64,000 bases of DNA from an uncultured Eubacteriales bacterium. GTDB lineage: Bacteria > Bacillota > Clostridia > Oscillospirales > CAG-272. A program made the position numbers and the translations under genes. How positions within the stretch are numbered: position 1 is the stretch's first letter; each line of letters begins with the position of its first letter. Of the stretch, positions 34,834-43,257 are shown in pieces. The stretch spans positions 124,001-188,000 of the forward strand of contig CAKROZ010000001.1 of NCBI GenBank assembly GCA_934373635.1. The letters are read 5' to 3'. The notes under the pieces were generated by a model, which searched no databases, was not told where the DNA came from, and saw only the letters and a list, made by a program, of their open reading frames with translations.

Positions 34834-35820
34834 TTATGTTTCTTTCGGAAGATTTACGCTTCGAATCGCTTCGATCAGCTTGTCCTCCGCGGCTTCGATA
34901 TCGGATGCCGTAACGGTACAACCCGCCGCGCGGACATGCCCGCCGCCACCGAGAGCCGCCGCGACGGCGCCGACATCCGCTTCGGTCGAGCGCAGAGAAA
35001 TGCGGAAGCGGGCGTCGTCCGTCTCCTTGATGACATACGCGATCTCGGTGCCCGCCAGAGAGCGGACGACATCGATCGAGGTCTCAAAGTCCGAGAGAGG
35101 GCATCCGAGCGCTTCCCGCGCGGCGCGGGAAATACACACACCCGAAACATGCGGCAGGGGGGTGCGGAGTATTCTCGCCGTGAGTCCCTCGGCGGCGAGC
35201 TGACCCGCACTCTTCGAGTCGAAGAGACGGTGATTGATATCCGCCGCGTCGATGCCGAGTTCGAGAAGTCTCGCGGCGGCGCGGTAGGTGGATGCCGTCG
35301 CGTTGGAGAAGCGGAAGCACCCCGTATCCGAGGAGATCGCGGCATAGAGCGGCGCGGCGATCTCCTTCGTGAGCGTCAACATTCCCGCGCGCTCCGCCGC
35401 GTCAAGCACGGTGAGCAGTACCTCGCCCGCACTGGACGCCCCTTTGATCAGATAATACGGGGCGAACGGTTCGCCCACCTCGTGATGGTCGAGCATGAGA
35501 GCGACCCCGCGCCCTCCGTCGAGCTTTTCGGAGAGCCGCCCGAGCTGTGCGGGGGAGGCGATGTCTACCGCGACGGGGGTCATGCCGTCAAGGCTCTCGG
35601 CACGCGGCGTTCCCACAGCCAAAAAGGCAAGACGGGAGGGCAGGGGCTCCTCCGAGGCGTAATATGCGATCTTTCCCGCCTGACGGAACGCCGCGGCGAG
35701 CGCCGCCGCGGTGCCTACGGTGTCCCCGTCGGGGTGCGTATGCGTCAGAATGACGGGACGCTCGACGGAGAAGAGCTCCTTTGCGAATTCCTCTGCCGAA
35801 AGAGGACGGACGTTATTCAT
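34834..35820 (-). CDS. nrnA: Bifunctional oligoribonuclease/PAP phosphatase NrnA (DHH-DHHA1)
   Basis: I chose ATG 35820 because GGAGAGG lies at a good distance upstream; the nearby ATG at 35826 would be too close to it. The 328-residue protein has the DHH motifs 'HTHPDGDTVGTAAAL' and DHHEVGE and a DHHA1 glycine motif GGGGHVRAAG. Family members degrade short RNA oligonucleotides and dephosphorylate 3'-phosphoadenosine 5'-phosphate. The start overlaps the end of rbfA by 8 bp, the usual rbfA-nrnA pairing in Bacillota. Confidence 0.94.
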   Translation of the reverse strand: MNNVRPLSAEEFAKELFSVERPVILTHTHPDGDTVGTAAALAAAFRQAGKIAYYASEEPLPSRLAFLAVGTPRAESLDGMTPVAVDIASPAQLGRLSEKLDGGRGVALMLDHHEVGEPFAPYYLIKGASSAGEVLLTVLDAAERAGMLTLTKEIAAPLYAAISSDTGCFRFSNATASTYRAAARLLELGIDAADINHRLFDSKSAGQLAAEGLTARILRTPLPHVSGVCISRAAREALGCPLSDFETSIDVVRSLAGTEIAYVIKETDDARFRISLRSTEADVGAVAAALGGGGHVRAAGCTVTASDIEAAEDKLIEAIRSVNLPKET

Positions 35821-36190
35821 GCTCATCCTCTCCCTCGGGCGCCGTGTGCGGCTCGGATTTTTCGATTTTTTCAAGCAGTTCGGCAATGTGCGCGCCGTGC
35901 TCGATGGACGCATCCTTCACGAAATGAAGTTCGGGCGTGATACGCAGATTCAGCGTCACCGCGAGATGATGGCGGAGCATCCCCGTGCATTTCACGAGTC
36001 CCGCGAGCGCCTCCTTCGTGTCTCCCATGCAGGAGAACCACACCGTCGCGTATTTGAGATCGGGTGCGACCTCCGCGCGGGTAATGCTGATGAAATTATC
36101 GACAACCTTCGGCTCGCGCACCTCGCGCAGGGCGACGCCGAGCTCCTCGGCGACCGCATCGTTGATTCTGCCTCTTCTGTACTTTGACAT
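35813..36190 (-). CDS. rbfA: Ribosome-binding factor A
   Basis: The 125-residue protein has the KH-like RbfA fold signatures: 'RINDAVAEELGVALREV' at the N-terminus, 'ISITRAEVAPDLKYATVWFS' in the middle and 'LRITPELHFVKDASIEHGAHI' near the end. It matures the 30S subunit (16S rRNA 5' end). An acidic tail follows. It is the first gene of the rbfA-nrnA-galU run. Confidence 0.94.
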   Translation of the reverse strand: MSKYRRGRINDAVAEELGVALREVREPKVVDNFISITRAEVAPDLKYATVWFSCMGDTKEALAGLVKCTGMLRHHLAVTLNLRITPELHFVKDASIEHGAHIAELLEKIEKSEPHTAPEGEDEHE

Positions 36191-36400
36191 GTTGATCTTC
36201 CTTTGCTTTGTTTTTTCGTGTATGATTTTGCGTCTCTCGGGCGTTGCGTCTTCGCGGCTCCCGCTCTTGCGGGTCGCGCCGTTTTGCGTCCGCCCCGATG
36301 CGCTTTTTATGTTTGTATGACTCTTGGTATCGTGTGCATCTTCGCGTTTCTCTGCTTTGCACCTGTCGACCGTTTTTTTCCTTTCCCGCTTTTCCGACGG

Positions 36401-37114
36401 TCATTTGACGGCTTCCGCCGTGTCCTTCAGAAATAGGAGCCTCGCACCCCCGCACGCTTCTTCGGGGGACAGCGCGCGGATCATGGCGTGCGCCCCTTCC
36501 TCGGCGGCGGAGACGAGATCGACCTTCGGCATCCGCTTGGAGATCAATGCCGAAAGGCGGTGAAAGTGCGTGCACCCGAGAATCAGCGTGTCGATGCCGC
36601 TCCCCGAAAAGGGGAGGAGCGCCCGCTCGACCGCTGCCCGTGCAACGGGGTCGCGGTCGGAGGTGCGACCCTCTTCCGCCAAGGTGACGAGCTCGCCCGC
36701 CGCCGCGCAGAAGAGCGTGACATCGGGAAGTTCCTTGCGCACCGCCCGCCCGAGGACACCGAGCCTGACGGTCGCCTCGGTGGCGAGGATCCCGATCTTC
36801 CCGTTCTTTGTCACGCGGGCGGCACGCTTTGCCGTCGGGAGAAGAATGGGAAAGGTGCCGAGCCGATATTCGGTCGGCAGTTTTTCATAGATACTGCTCG
36901 CCGTGCCGCAGGCAATGAGAATTTTGTGACATCCCGCCTCCCGCAGACGGTCGATGTCCGCCCTCACGAGACGGCAAAGCTCCGCGTCGCTCTTCGTGCC
37001 GTAAGGTGCGTTACCCGTATCCGCAAAGTAACACAGATCGGCGCGCGGCAGGCGGGAGCGGAGGATGGCGAGCGCCGAGAGCCCGCCGACCCCGCTGTCA
37101 AAGACGCCGATCAA
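36401..37114 (-). CDS. murI: Glutamate racemase, TTG start
   Basis: No ATG fits. The TTG at 37114 has a strong GGAGG six bases upstream, while a TTG at 37129 does not, so I start at 37114 (237 residues). The enzyme makes D-glutamate for peptidoglycan. Visible motifs are the N-terminal FDSGVGGLS (catalytic Asp6), IACGTASS (first catalytic Cys, C69) and LGCTHF (second catalytic Cys). The usual ACNTA motif reads ACGTA here, so the conserved Asn is Gly. The start overlaps the end of ddl by 17 bp, which indicates a ddl-murI cell-wall operon. Confidence 0.92.
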   Translation of the reverse strand: MIGVFDSGVGGLSALAILRSRLPRADLCYFADTGNAPYGTKSDAELCRLVRADIDRLREAGCHKILIACGTASSIYEKLPTEYRLGTFPILLPTAKRAARVTKNGKIGILATEATVRLGVLGRAVRKELPDVTLFCAAAGELVTLAEEGRTSDRDPVARAAVERALLPFSGSGIDTLILGCTHFHRLSALISKRMPKVDLVSAAEEGAHAMIRALSPEEACGGARLLFLKDTAEAVK

Positions 37115-38159
37115 TCGCCGCCTCCACAAGCCGCGTCAGGAGCTCTCGCGGCGGGATGCCCGCCCGTTCCATCAACCGCGGATACAGGCTGACGGAGGTG
37201 AAGCCCGGGAAGGTGTTGATTTCATTGAAATAGAGCTTCCCGTCTTCGGTAAGAAAGTAATCCACGCGCGACAGTCCCCGACATCCGAGATAGAAAAGAA
37301 GAGACGTGCTGTAAGCGTAAAGCGCTTCTTCCGTTTCCCCGTCGAGAGAGGGCGTGAGCGTGATCTTTGCGGTGTTGCCCGCATACTTTTCTTCGTAGCT
37401 GTAAAATTCGGTGCCCGAGTCGATCTCCCCGGGGTAGGAGAGGATCGGTACGCCCTCGGTGAGGAGCGCCGCGACCTCCAGTTCCCGTGGATGCGAAAGC
37501 ATCGGTTCGACGAGCACTCTGCCGAGCCGTGCTGCGGTGCGGTACGCGTCGAGGAATTCCTCCTCGCTGCTCGCGGGCGAGGCACCGACCGAGCTGCCGA
37601 GCGCGTTCGGCTTGAGAAAGAGCGCGGGGAAGTCTTCGTCTCCGAAGGTCTCGCGCACGGCGCGGAGCACCTCGTCCTCTCCCTCATTCCCCGAGAAGAG
37701 GAGCCACGGCAGCGTCGGAATTCCGAGCGTGCGTGCGATCGCCTTCGTCATTGCCTTGTCGGCGGCGACGGCGCCCGCGGCGCATCCCGCACCGACGTAC
37801 GGAAGCCCCGCACAGTCGAGCAGTCCCTGCACCCGTCCGTCCTCGCCGAAGTCCCCGTGCAGACAGGGGATTACTCCGTCGACCTCCCGCACGCGCCGCC
37901 CTTCGAGAAAGCCGCACTTGCCGGAGAGCTTCACGGGGAAGGTCGGCGTCAGATACCCGCGATCCTCGGCAAAGCTCGCGTCCGCGATCCGATCATACGA
38001 CCCGCGATAGAGAAAGAAATCGCCCTCCCTCGTGATCGCCACGGGGAGCGGGGCGAATTTTTCACGGTCGAGCCACGAGAGGACAGCCCCCGCGGAAGCA
38101 CAGGAGACCGTGTGTTCCCACCCCTTGCCGCCGAACAGAACGGCGATCGTTTTCTTCAT
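37098..38159 (-). CDS. ddl: D-alanine--D-alanine ligase
   Basis: The 353-residue ATP-grasp enzyme begins MKKTIAVLFGGKGWEHTVS. It shows the ligase motifs 'FLKPNALGSSVGAS' and 'DYFLTEDGKLYFNEINTFPG' (metal ligands). The omega-loop region has KY rather than the His typical of VanA-type D-Ala-D-Lac ligases, so ordinary D-Ala-D-Ala (or D-Ala-D-Ser) synthesis is likelier. AGGTGAT precedes the ATG. It is coupled to murI. A dispersed GAATTCAGAATTC-type repeat lies just upstream. Confidence 0.92.
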   Translation of the reverse strand: MKKTIAVLFGGKGWEHTVSCASAGAVLSWLDREKFAPLPVAITREGDFFLYRGSYDRIADASFAEDRGYLTPTFPVKLSGKCGFLEGRRVREVDGVIPCLHGDFGEDGRVQGLLDCAGLPYVGAGCAAGAVAADKAMTKAIARTLGIPTLPWLLFSGNEGEDEVLRAVRETFGDEDFPALFLKPNALGSSVGASPASSEEEFLDAYRTAARLGRVLVEPMLSHPRELEVAALLTEGVPILSYPGEIDSGTEFYSYEEKYAGNTAKITLTPSLDGETEEALYAYSTSLLFYLGCRGLSRVDYFLTEDGKLYFNEINTFPGFTSVSLYPRLMERAGIPPRELLTRLVEAAIDRRL

Positions 38160-38209
38160 GATACATCACCTCACGGGCAGTATATGAAGGGGGGAGGAAA
38201 GGGTGAGGA

Positions 38210-38245
38210 GAGAATTCAGAATTCAGAATTATGAATTATGAATTC
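38210..38245 (+). repeat. Dispersed AATTC-type intergenic repeat, copy A
   Basis: The element starts GAGAATTCAGAATTCAGAAT and continues with two ATGAATT units. The first 20 bases also occur at 60745 and, inverted, at 40574-40593. It lies between ddl and prmC. Confidence 0.75.
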
Positions 38246-38330
38246 GGAGCGGGGCTTGCGTTTTTTGCGTTTCGGTGAGGTTTGCTTTTTCGGTCGGCAA
38301 AGTGCGGGGAGAAGGTTTTGCTTCGCTTTT

Positions 38331-39146
38331 TTATTCTTTTTCTTTGCGCAGCACGGCTACGCGCGGGTTGTTTGACAGGTCGCAGAGGACGCGGCAGGAA
38401 AAGCCGTGTTCCGCGGCGATGGCGCGGATGGCGTCCTCTTCATCGTACCCGATCTCGAAGGCAAAAAAACCGTTCGGCGACAGGCAATTTTTGTAACGCG
38501 AGAGGATCACGCGGTAAAACTCCATTCCGTCCTCCCCGCCGAGGAAGGCGCGCGCGGGTTCCCACGCGATCTCCTCGGCAAGGGTCGGATAGACGTCGTT
38601 CTTGATATAAGGAGGATTCGATAAAATGGCGTCAAAGCCGCCGCCGATCGTAGCGCTCTTGACGTCCGCGACGAGAAACTCGGTGCGGTCCGAGAGTCCG
38701 AGCCGCTCGGCGTTCGTCCTCGCCGTTTGCACGGCGCCCTCCGAAATGTCGAGAAGAAGCGCGCGCGTTCCCATCGTGTGTTTCAGTACCGAAAGCCCGA
38801 TGCAGCCGCTCCCCGTGCACAGGTCGGCAAAGACCGCACCCGAGGGGAGCTCCGAGATCGCCGTCTCGACGAGAAGCTCGGTGTCCTCGCGCGGAATCAG
38901 GCAGTCGGGGGAGAGAAGATAGCTCTCCTTGTAAAAGCCCCATTCGCCGAGAATGTAGGCGAGTGGCTCCCGCGCCTCCCGTCTTTTCACCGCGCGCTCG
39001 AGCGCGGGCGCGTCGGAGGACGGGTCGCTCCCGATCTGCACGGCGACGGGAATGTTTGCGAAGGCTTCGAACAATCGTCTCGCCTCATAGAGCGGTTCGG
39101 GAATGTTCGCGGCGCGCAGTCTTGCCGCCGCCTCCCGCACGGTCAT
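38331..39146 (-). CDS. prmC: Peptide chain release factor N5-glutamine methyltransferase PrmC
   Basis: The 271-residue protein has the PrmC N-terminal helical domain and the SAM-binding motif 'VFADLCTGSGCIGLSV', followed by the diagnostic NPPYIK motif for glutamine methylation. It also has the segment 'LIPREDTELLVE' shared by the family. It methylates the GGQ glutamine of release factors. The start overlaps the end of the yqhQ-like gene as ATGA, and the yqhQ-prmC order is common in Bacillota; prfA is not seen here. Confidence 0.95.
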   Translation of the reverse strand: MTVREAAARLRAANIPEPLYEARRLFEAFANIPVAVQIGSDPSSDAPALERAVKRREAREPLAYILGEWGFYKESYLLSPDCLIPREDTELLVETAISELPSGAVFADLCTGSGCIGLSVLKHTMGTRALLLDISEGAVQTARTNAERLGLSDRTEFLVADVKSATIGGGFDAILSNPPYIKNDVYPTLAEEIAWEPARAFLGGEDGMEFYRVILSRYKNCLSPNGFFAFEIGYDEEDAIRAIAAEHGFSCRVLCDLSNNPRVAVLRKEKE

Positions 39147-40492
39147 GCCGAGGCTCCTTGCTCGCCCTCTTCGCGTTCGGTCATACCGTCCGTCGGAGCA
39201 GCATCCTCGGTCGTTTTGCTTCCTTCCGCCGCGGGCATATCGCCCGTTTCGGTCGTGTCGCTCTTTTTTGCTTCGGTCATGTCGTTCGTTTCGGTCGTGT
39301 TGCTTTCGTCCGCTTCGGTCACAGCCGTCGCGTCGATCGCATGTTCCGCCTCGGAACGTTGCGCTTCTTCTGCTATCGCGGGAGAAACAGTCTCATCGCC
39401 CGATGCCTTCGTCGCCTGCATGTCTTCGGCTTCCGCGAGGGGAGCGCTGTCGGCTTCGTTTGCCGCCTCCTCCGTCACATCCGAAGGTGCAGACTCTTCT
39501 TTTTTCTCCCACGGACGGCTCTCGTAAAATTCCTTGAATTCGGGGAAGTCATCGCGCAGGGCGCATTTCAGAGAGGTGATCGCCACCTCGAGCATGGAGA
39601 GGTCGGGCTCCCTTGTCGTCAGCCGTTGTACCCACAGCCCGGGGGCGGAAAGCGCGCGGGTCAGGGGATTTTCGTGCTTGCCCGCATACATGATGAATTC
39701 ATATCCGATGCCGACCACAAGGGGAAGGATCAGAAGACGGATCAAAACGTAAACAAGATTTGGCAGATCGGGGAAGATCAGGCGGATAAACAGCCCCGCA
39801 AAGATGCCGATCAGAATCATGAAGAACATGAAGCTCGTCCCGCAACGCGGGTGAAAGCGCGTGTAATTCTTCGCATTCTCGGGGGTCAGCTCGGTGCCCG
39901 ATTCGAAGCAGGCAATCGATTTGTGTTCCGCCCCGTGGTACATGAAGACGCGTCGGATCTCGGGCATCAGGGACACGAGCCAAAGGTAGACGAGGAAGAT
40001 GCCGATCTTCATCACGCCCTCGAGCACTGCACGCCACGCGCCGAGCACACTGCCGACCGCCGTGTCAAACAGCCCCGCAAGGAAGGTCGGGAGCCAAAGG
40101 AACAAAAAGAGCGCCAGCGCCACGCCGAGAATTACCCCGATGACGGTCACCACCTCGGTGACACCGATGCCGAAATGCTTTTTGAGCCACTTTTCGAAGC
40201 GTCCCTCTTCCTCCTCGAGCCCCATCGCGTCCGCCGAGACCGACATGGTTTTGAAGCTGAGCTTCATCATTTCGACGAAATTGATGACCCCGCGCAGGAT
40301 CGGCAGGTTCAGAAGCTTATGCTTTTTCCGAACGGAGACAAAACTGTCGTCGTAAACGGCGAGCGACCCGTCCTCCTTGCGGCAGGTCGTCACGGTATGC
40401 TCGCCCGCCTTCATCATGACACCCTCGAGTACCGCCTGACCACCCACGCGGTTACAGCGCTCGGGGCATTTTCCGTCACTGTATTTTTTCAA
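39143..40492 (-). CDS. YqhQ-like membrane protein (DUF1385) with repeat tail
   Basis: The 449-residue product has the DUF1385 signature 'VGGQAVLEGVMMKAG' near the N-terminus, several membrane segments (about residues 110-240) and the conserved 'FHPRCGTSFMFFMILIG'. The role is unknown, though it travels with prmC and release factor genes. The start is TTG at 40492 with GAAGGTAGG upstream; no ATG is available. The C-terminal 120 residues are hydrophilic and include three 14-residue repeats of the type TEAKKSDTTETGDM. Confidence 0.9.
   Translation of the reverse strand: MKKYSDGKCPERCNRVGGQAVLEGVMMKAGEHTVTTCRKEDGSLAVYDDSFVSVRKKHKLLNLPILRGVINFVEMMKLSFKTMSVSADAMGLEEEEGRFEKWLKKHFGIGVTEVVTVIGVILGVALALFLFLWLPTFLAGLFDTAVGSVLGAWRAVLEGVMKIGIFLVYLWLVSLMPEIRRVFMYHGAEHKSIACFESGTELTPENAKNYTRFHPRCGTSFMFFMILIGIFAGLFIRLIFPDLPNLVYVLIRLLILPLVVGIGYEFIMYAGKHENPLTRALSAPGLWVQRLTTREPDLSMLEVAITSLKCALRDDFPEFKEFYESRPWEKKEESAPSDVTEEAANEADSAPLAEAEDMQATKASGDETVSPAIAEEAQRSEAEHAIDATAVTEADESNTTETNDMTEAKKSDTTETGDMPAAEGSKTTEDAAPTDGMTEREEGEQGASA
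39207..39332 (-). repeat. 42-bp tandem repeat in the yqhQ tail
   Basis: Three units with a TCGGTCGT landmark at 39207, 39249 and 39291 (period exactly 42 bp) encode 14-residue repeats ending in acidic and threonine-rich residues. Confidence 0.82.
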
Positions 40493-40563
40493 GTTTGAGA
40501 CCCTACCTTCGCAAAACGCAAAGGCTTCCTTTCTTAGGGCACGGAGCGGTGCAGACCGAAATC

Positions 40564-40593
40564 ATAATTCTTAATTCTGAATTCTGAATTCTC
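40564..40593 (-). repeat. Dispersed AATTC-type intergenic repeat, copy B (inverted)
   Basis: Read on the minus strand it begins with the same 20 bases as copies A and D, GAGAATTCAGAATTCAGAAT, then TAAGAATTAT. It lies in the 5' leader between the yqhQ promoter and its start codon. Confidence 0.75.
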
Positions 40594-40620
40594 TCACGCG
40601 TTCCGCATAATAACATACCG

Positions 40621-40629
40621 ATTATACCA
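40621..40629 (-). promoter_or_regulatory. Extended -10 promoter of yqhQ-prmC
   Basis: On the minus strand TGGTATAAT is a perfect extended -10 element; the -35 region is AT-rich with only a weak match. It is divergent from the manA promoter. Confidence 0.55.
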
Positions 40630-40678
40630 TATAAAAGAATAAAAATAAATACTTTTTGCGAAAATTCACAATTTTTAT

Positions 40679-40707
40679 TTGACAGAGAAGACACTGCGAG
40701 GTATAAT
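40679..40707 (+). promoter_or_regulatory. manA promoter (perfect consensus)
   Basis: TTGACA at 40679 and TATAAT at 40702 are separated by 17 bp. The -10 element covers an in-frame ATG at 40706, which therefore cannot be the start and supports the ATG at 40736. Confidence 0.88.
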
Positions 40708-40735
40708 GGAAGAAAAAACGAAAAGAGGAATCCCG

Positions 40736-41665
40736 ATGCCCGCCTACCGTCTGACCCCCTCTCTTCATATCACGCCGTGGGGCGGCGACCGACTGAAAGC
40801 CTACGGAAAGGCTTCGGAGAGCAACACGCTCGGAGAGAGCTGGGAGCTCTCCTTCGTCCCCGGTGCGGAGTCCCGCCTCGCGGACGGACGCCCCGTCTCG
40901 GAGGTCTTCGGGCGGGAATCCTTCGGCACTCACGCCGAGAACCTACCCTTCTTTCCCGTCCTGACAAAATTCATCGATGCCGCGCGCGACCTCTCGGTGC
41001 AGGTGCATCCCTCGGACACTTACGCCCTCGCGCACGAAGGACAGTATGGTAAATGCGAGATGTGGTACATTCTCGATGCCGCGCCGAACGCGGGCATCTA
41101 CCTCGGCTTGACGAGCACCGTCGATGCAGAGATCTTACGTCGCGCGGCACTCGACGGCACGGCACAGCACCTGCTTCGCTTCTTCCCCGTAAAGCGGGGG
41201 GAGAGCTACCTCATCCCCCCCGGCACCGTCCACGCTATCGGCGCGGGCGTCCTCCTTTTCGAAATTCAGGAGAACAGCACCCTGACCTATCGCCTGTACG
41301 ATTACGGGCGGCTCGGCACGGACGGGAAGCCACGCCCCCTCCACCTTGAAAAAGCGCTTGAGGTCGCCACGCTTTCCCCCTACGAGCCGCCCCGTCCTGC
41401 GTCGGACGACCCCACGCTGATCGGCTTGACTCCGTACTTCGAAACGCATGTTTACAAAAAAAACTTTACAAAGAAGAGCTTGTTTGTCGACAAAGCCTCC
41501 TTTTTATCCCTGACAGTGACCGTAGGAGAAGGGACGATAGACGGGCAAAAATGCACCGTGGGAGATACCTTCTTTCTCCCTGCGGGGAGCGGCGAGACGG
41601 AGATCTTCGGCGATCTCACCGTCGTCGCGGTGTCCCTGCCGAAGGAAAAGCCGCAGGAGGGCTGA
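40736..41665 (+). CDS. manA: Mannose-6-phosphate isomerase, class I
   Basis: The start at 40736 has AGAGG seven bases upstream and a leader of about 22 nt from the promoter. The 309-residue zinc enzyme interconverts mannose 6-phosphate and fructose 6-phosphate. The cupin motifs 'LSVQVHPSDTYA', 'GKCEMWYILDA', 'LIPPGTVHAIGAGV' and 'FEIQENSTLTYRLYDYGR' contain the zinc-binding Gln-His, Glu and His residues. It supplies mannose for glycans or allows use of mannose. The next gene starts 59 bp on. Confidence 0.95.
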   Translation: MPAYRLTPSLHITPWGGDRLKAYGKASESNTLGESWELSFVPGAESRLADGRPVSEVFGRESFGTHAENLPFFPVLTKFIDAARDLSVQVHPSDTYALAHEGQYGKCEMWYILDAAPNAGIYLGLTSTVDAEILRRAALDGTAQHLLRFFPVKRGESYLIPPGTVHAIGAGVLLFEIQENSTLTYRLYDYGRLGTDGKPRPLHLEKALEVATLSPYEPPRPASDDPTLIGLTPYFETHVYKKNFTKKSLFVDKASFLSLTVTVGEGTIDGQKCTVGDTFFLPAGSGETEIFGDLTVVAVSLPKEKPQEG

Positions 41666-41724
41666 ATAAAACCGCGCCAAGTCGTCCATACTGACCGTGT
41701 AATCGAAATCACGGAGGAAAAAAC

Positions 41725-42183
41725 ATGAACCTAACGCAAAAAGAAACCGAACTTCTGAAGGACCTCAAATCGCAGGAGGAGCTCTGCATCGAAAAGTACG
41801 GAAAGTACGGCGCGGACGCCTGTGACGGCGCATTGAAAAATCTCTTTTCCGCCATCCGCTCCACCGAGCAGAGTCACTTGCAGACCGTCGAGAAGATCCT
41901 CGCGGGCGAAGAGGTGAGCTCCCCCGCGGCGCCGAGCGCTGTCAGCCAGACCTACGAGGGCGCCCCCTCTTCTTGCGGTGTGGAGGATAAGCAGAAGGAC
42001 GCCTACCTCTGCCGCGACGCTCTCGCGATGGAAAAGCACGTGTCCTCTCTCTACGACGTGAGCATCTTCGAATTTTCGAACCCCACGCTCCGCGATACCC
42101 TCGGGCATATCCAGAAGGAAGAGCAGAACCACGGTCAGCAGCTCTACGAATACCTCGCAAAGAACGGAATGTACAACGCCTGA
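41725..42183 (+). CDS. Coat F-domain / ferritin-like helical protein
   Basis: The ATG follows ACGGAGGAAAAA. The 152-residue, mainly helical protein matches the coat F (CotF-like) family, with repeated Glu and His positions (STEQSHL, MEKHVSSLYDVS, EEQNHGQQLYEYL) reminiscent of ferritin-like folds. Coat F proteins are found in spores of Bacillota, and related non-coat paralogues are also common. Its presence suggests a spore-forming or ancestrally spore-forming host. It may be co-transcribed with manA. Confidence 0.8.
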   Translation: MNLTQKETELLKDLKSQEELCIEKYGKYGADACDGALKNLFSAIRSTEQSHLQTVEKILAGEEVSSPAAPSAVSQTYEGAPSSCGVEDKQKDAYLCRDALAMEKHVSSLYDVSIFEFSNPTLRDTLGHIQKEEQNHGQQLYEYLAKNGMYNA

Positions 42184-42494
42184 TTTTCACCGTCTCGCAA
42201 TACGGCGCTCTTCGACGCATGCTCGCATCGGAGAGCGCCGTGCCTTTGCGAAGGCGGTCGGCAGAGTGGATGTGTCGAAGGCGAAGGAGATCCGCACCGA
42301 GGAGGATCACGGCGACTGTCGGCTGTATCGCTGTCCTTTCTGGTGATACGGTCACGCTCTCGGACATCCTCCCGTACGCCGTGATGACATTTGAAGTGGA
42401 ATTCTGAGAAAAGTCTCTCAAAATCAAGGCAAAGAAAAATCACGGCATGGCTTCAAAAAGCGAAGCCATGCCGTGATTTTGCAAACAAATATTT
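42184..42494. other. 311-bp gap, no gene supported, bidirectional terminator at right end
   Basis: No ribosome site or conserved protein is visible. One frame (about 42250-42345) encodes a short charged stretch ending in YRCPFW before a stop, which could be a remnant of a small zinc-binding protein, but this is weak. The right end holds the 42436-42480 terminator. Confidence 0.5.
42436..42480. terminator. Bidirectional terminator
   Basis: A 19-bp perfect stem (arms begin AAAATCACGG and end CCGTGATTTT) with a 7-nt loop is flanked by A and T runs. It serves the coat-F gene on the plus strand and the DUF308 gene on the minus strand. Confidence 0.9.
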
Positions 42495-43115
42495 TCAATT
42501 TTCGTGTTTTTTGTCCGCTTCTGCGGATTTTTCGGAGAGCATCTGCTCTTCCTTTGCCGAAACGGTTTTCCACACAGAAAGATAGAAAGGCGTCAGCAGG
42601 TTGGCAATTCCGTCGAGCACGAGAAGCGCGCCGAGAAGGTAGGCGAGCCACGTGCGATCCTCGATGCGGAAGCGGATCAGGGAGAATCCTCCCGCAATCA
42701 GAAGAAGCGCGATCACAAGCAGTACCCACCAAAGGGAGGAGCGAAAGCGCTTTGCTAGTACGGTGGAATTTAACTTGAAAGAAGCATCAATAATCAGAAT
42801 CAAGCCGAAAGATGCGACGATTGAGGCGACGGCGCTCTCCCTGCCAATCAGGGCGGCGACGCCTGCAAGCAGGGAAACGATGGCAAAGAGGATACGGAAA
42901 AAGAAGGTCGCTCCTCGTGTTTCCCGCGAGAGGGTCAGAACGGCGAATATCGCGGAGAAGAGAATGACGGTCACACCGATTGCAATCGCGAGATAGTCGA
43001 GCGAGTCGGCAGAGAAAGAGAAGAAGGCGACGGCGACGGCAATATCAAAGAGAAAGAAGAGTAAGTATCCATAAGAGAAGGTCTTGACCTTTTGAAAAAA
43101 TCCGTTGGTTTTCAT
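42495..43115 (-). CDS. DUF308-like membrane protein (second copy)
   Basis: I start at ATG 43115, which has AAAGGAAG upstream. An in-frame ATG at 43205 coincides with the predicted transcription start and would make a leaderless message. The product of about 206 residues has six hydrophobic segments in pairs and a charged C-terminus (EKSAEADKKHEN), like the DUF308/HdeD family. Its role is unknown. It is a stand-alone gene with its own perfect promoter and terminator. Confidence 0.8.
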   Translation of the reverse strand: MKTNGFFQKVKTFSYGYLLFFLFDIAVAVAFFSFSADSLDYLAIAIGVTVILFSAIFAVLTLSRETRGATFFFRILFAIVSLLAGVAALIGRESAVASIVASFGLILIIDASFKLNSTVLAKRFRSSLWWVLLVIALLLIAGGFSLIRFRIEDRTWLAYLLGALLVLDGIANLLTPFYLSVWKTVSAKEEQMLSEKSAEADKKHEN

Positions 43116-43211
43116 ATTCGGCTTCCTTTGCGAGATCGGACGGTCAGTCCGTGTTTTGAATTCGAAGAAGGCTCGCACGAGTTGACGAAACCTGTCCGTC
43201 TTCATATCCTC

Positions 43212-43240
43212 ATTATAAAATAAAACACGAAGAATGTCAA
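43212..43240 (-). promoter_or_regulatory. Promoter of the second DUF308 gene (perfect consensus)
   Basis: TTGACA, 17 bp, TATAAT on the minus strand, about 97 bp before ATG 43115. Confidence 0.85.
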
Positions 43241-43242
43241 GT

Positions 43243-43257
43243 CCTCATTTAATGAGG
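43243..43257. promoter_or_regulatory. Small palindrome abutting the DUF308 -35 element
   Basis: CCTCATTTAATGAGG has perfect 6-bp arms around TTA and lies two bases upstream of the -35 hexamer, a position typical for an activator or repressor site. Confidence 0.4.

Noticed and set aside
37098..38159. VanA-type D-Ala-D-Lac ligase
   Set aside because: The omega-loop has KY rather than the His of VanA types, and no vanH or vanX genes are nearby; the neighbour is murI.
40655..40672. Rex operator upstream of manA
   Set aside because: Only one half (TTGTGAA on the minus strand) matches; the second half matches four of seven positions, and manA is not a usual Rex target.
40679..40735. Upstream starts for manA at 40679 or 40706
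   Set aside because: They lie in the -35 and -10 elements of a perfect promoter, so the transcript cannot contain them.
43116..43205. Longer N-terminus for the second DUF308 protein
   Set aside because: The ATG at 43205 coincides with the predicted transcription start and has no properly spaced ribosome site; the ATG at 43115 has one.
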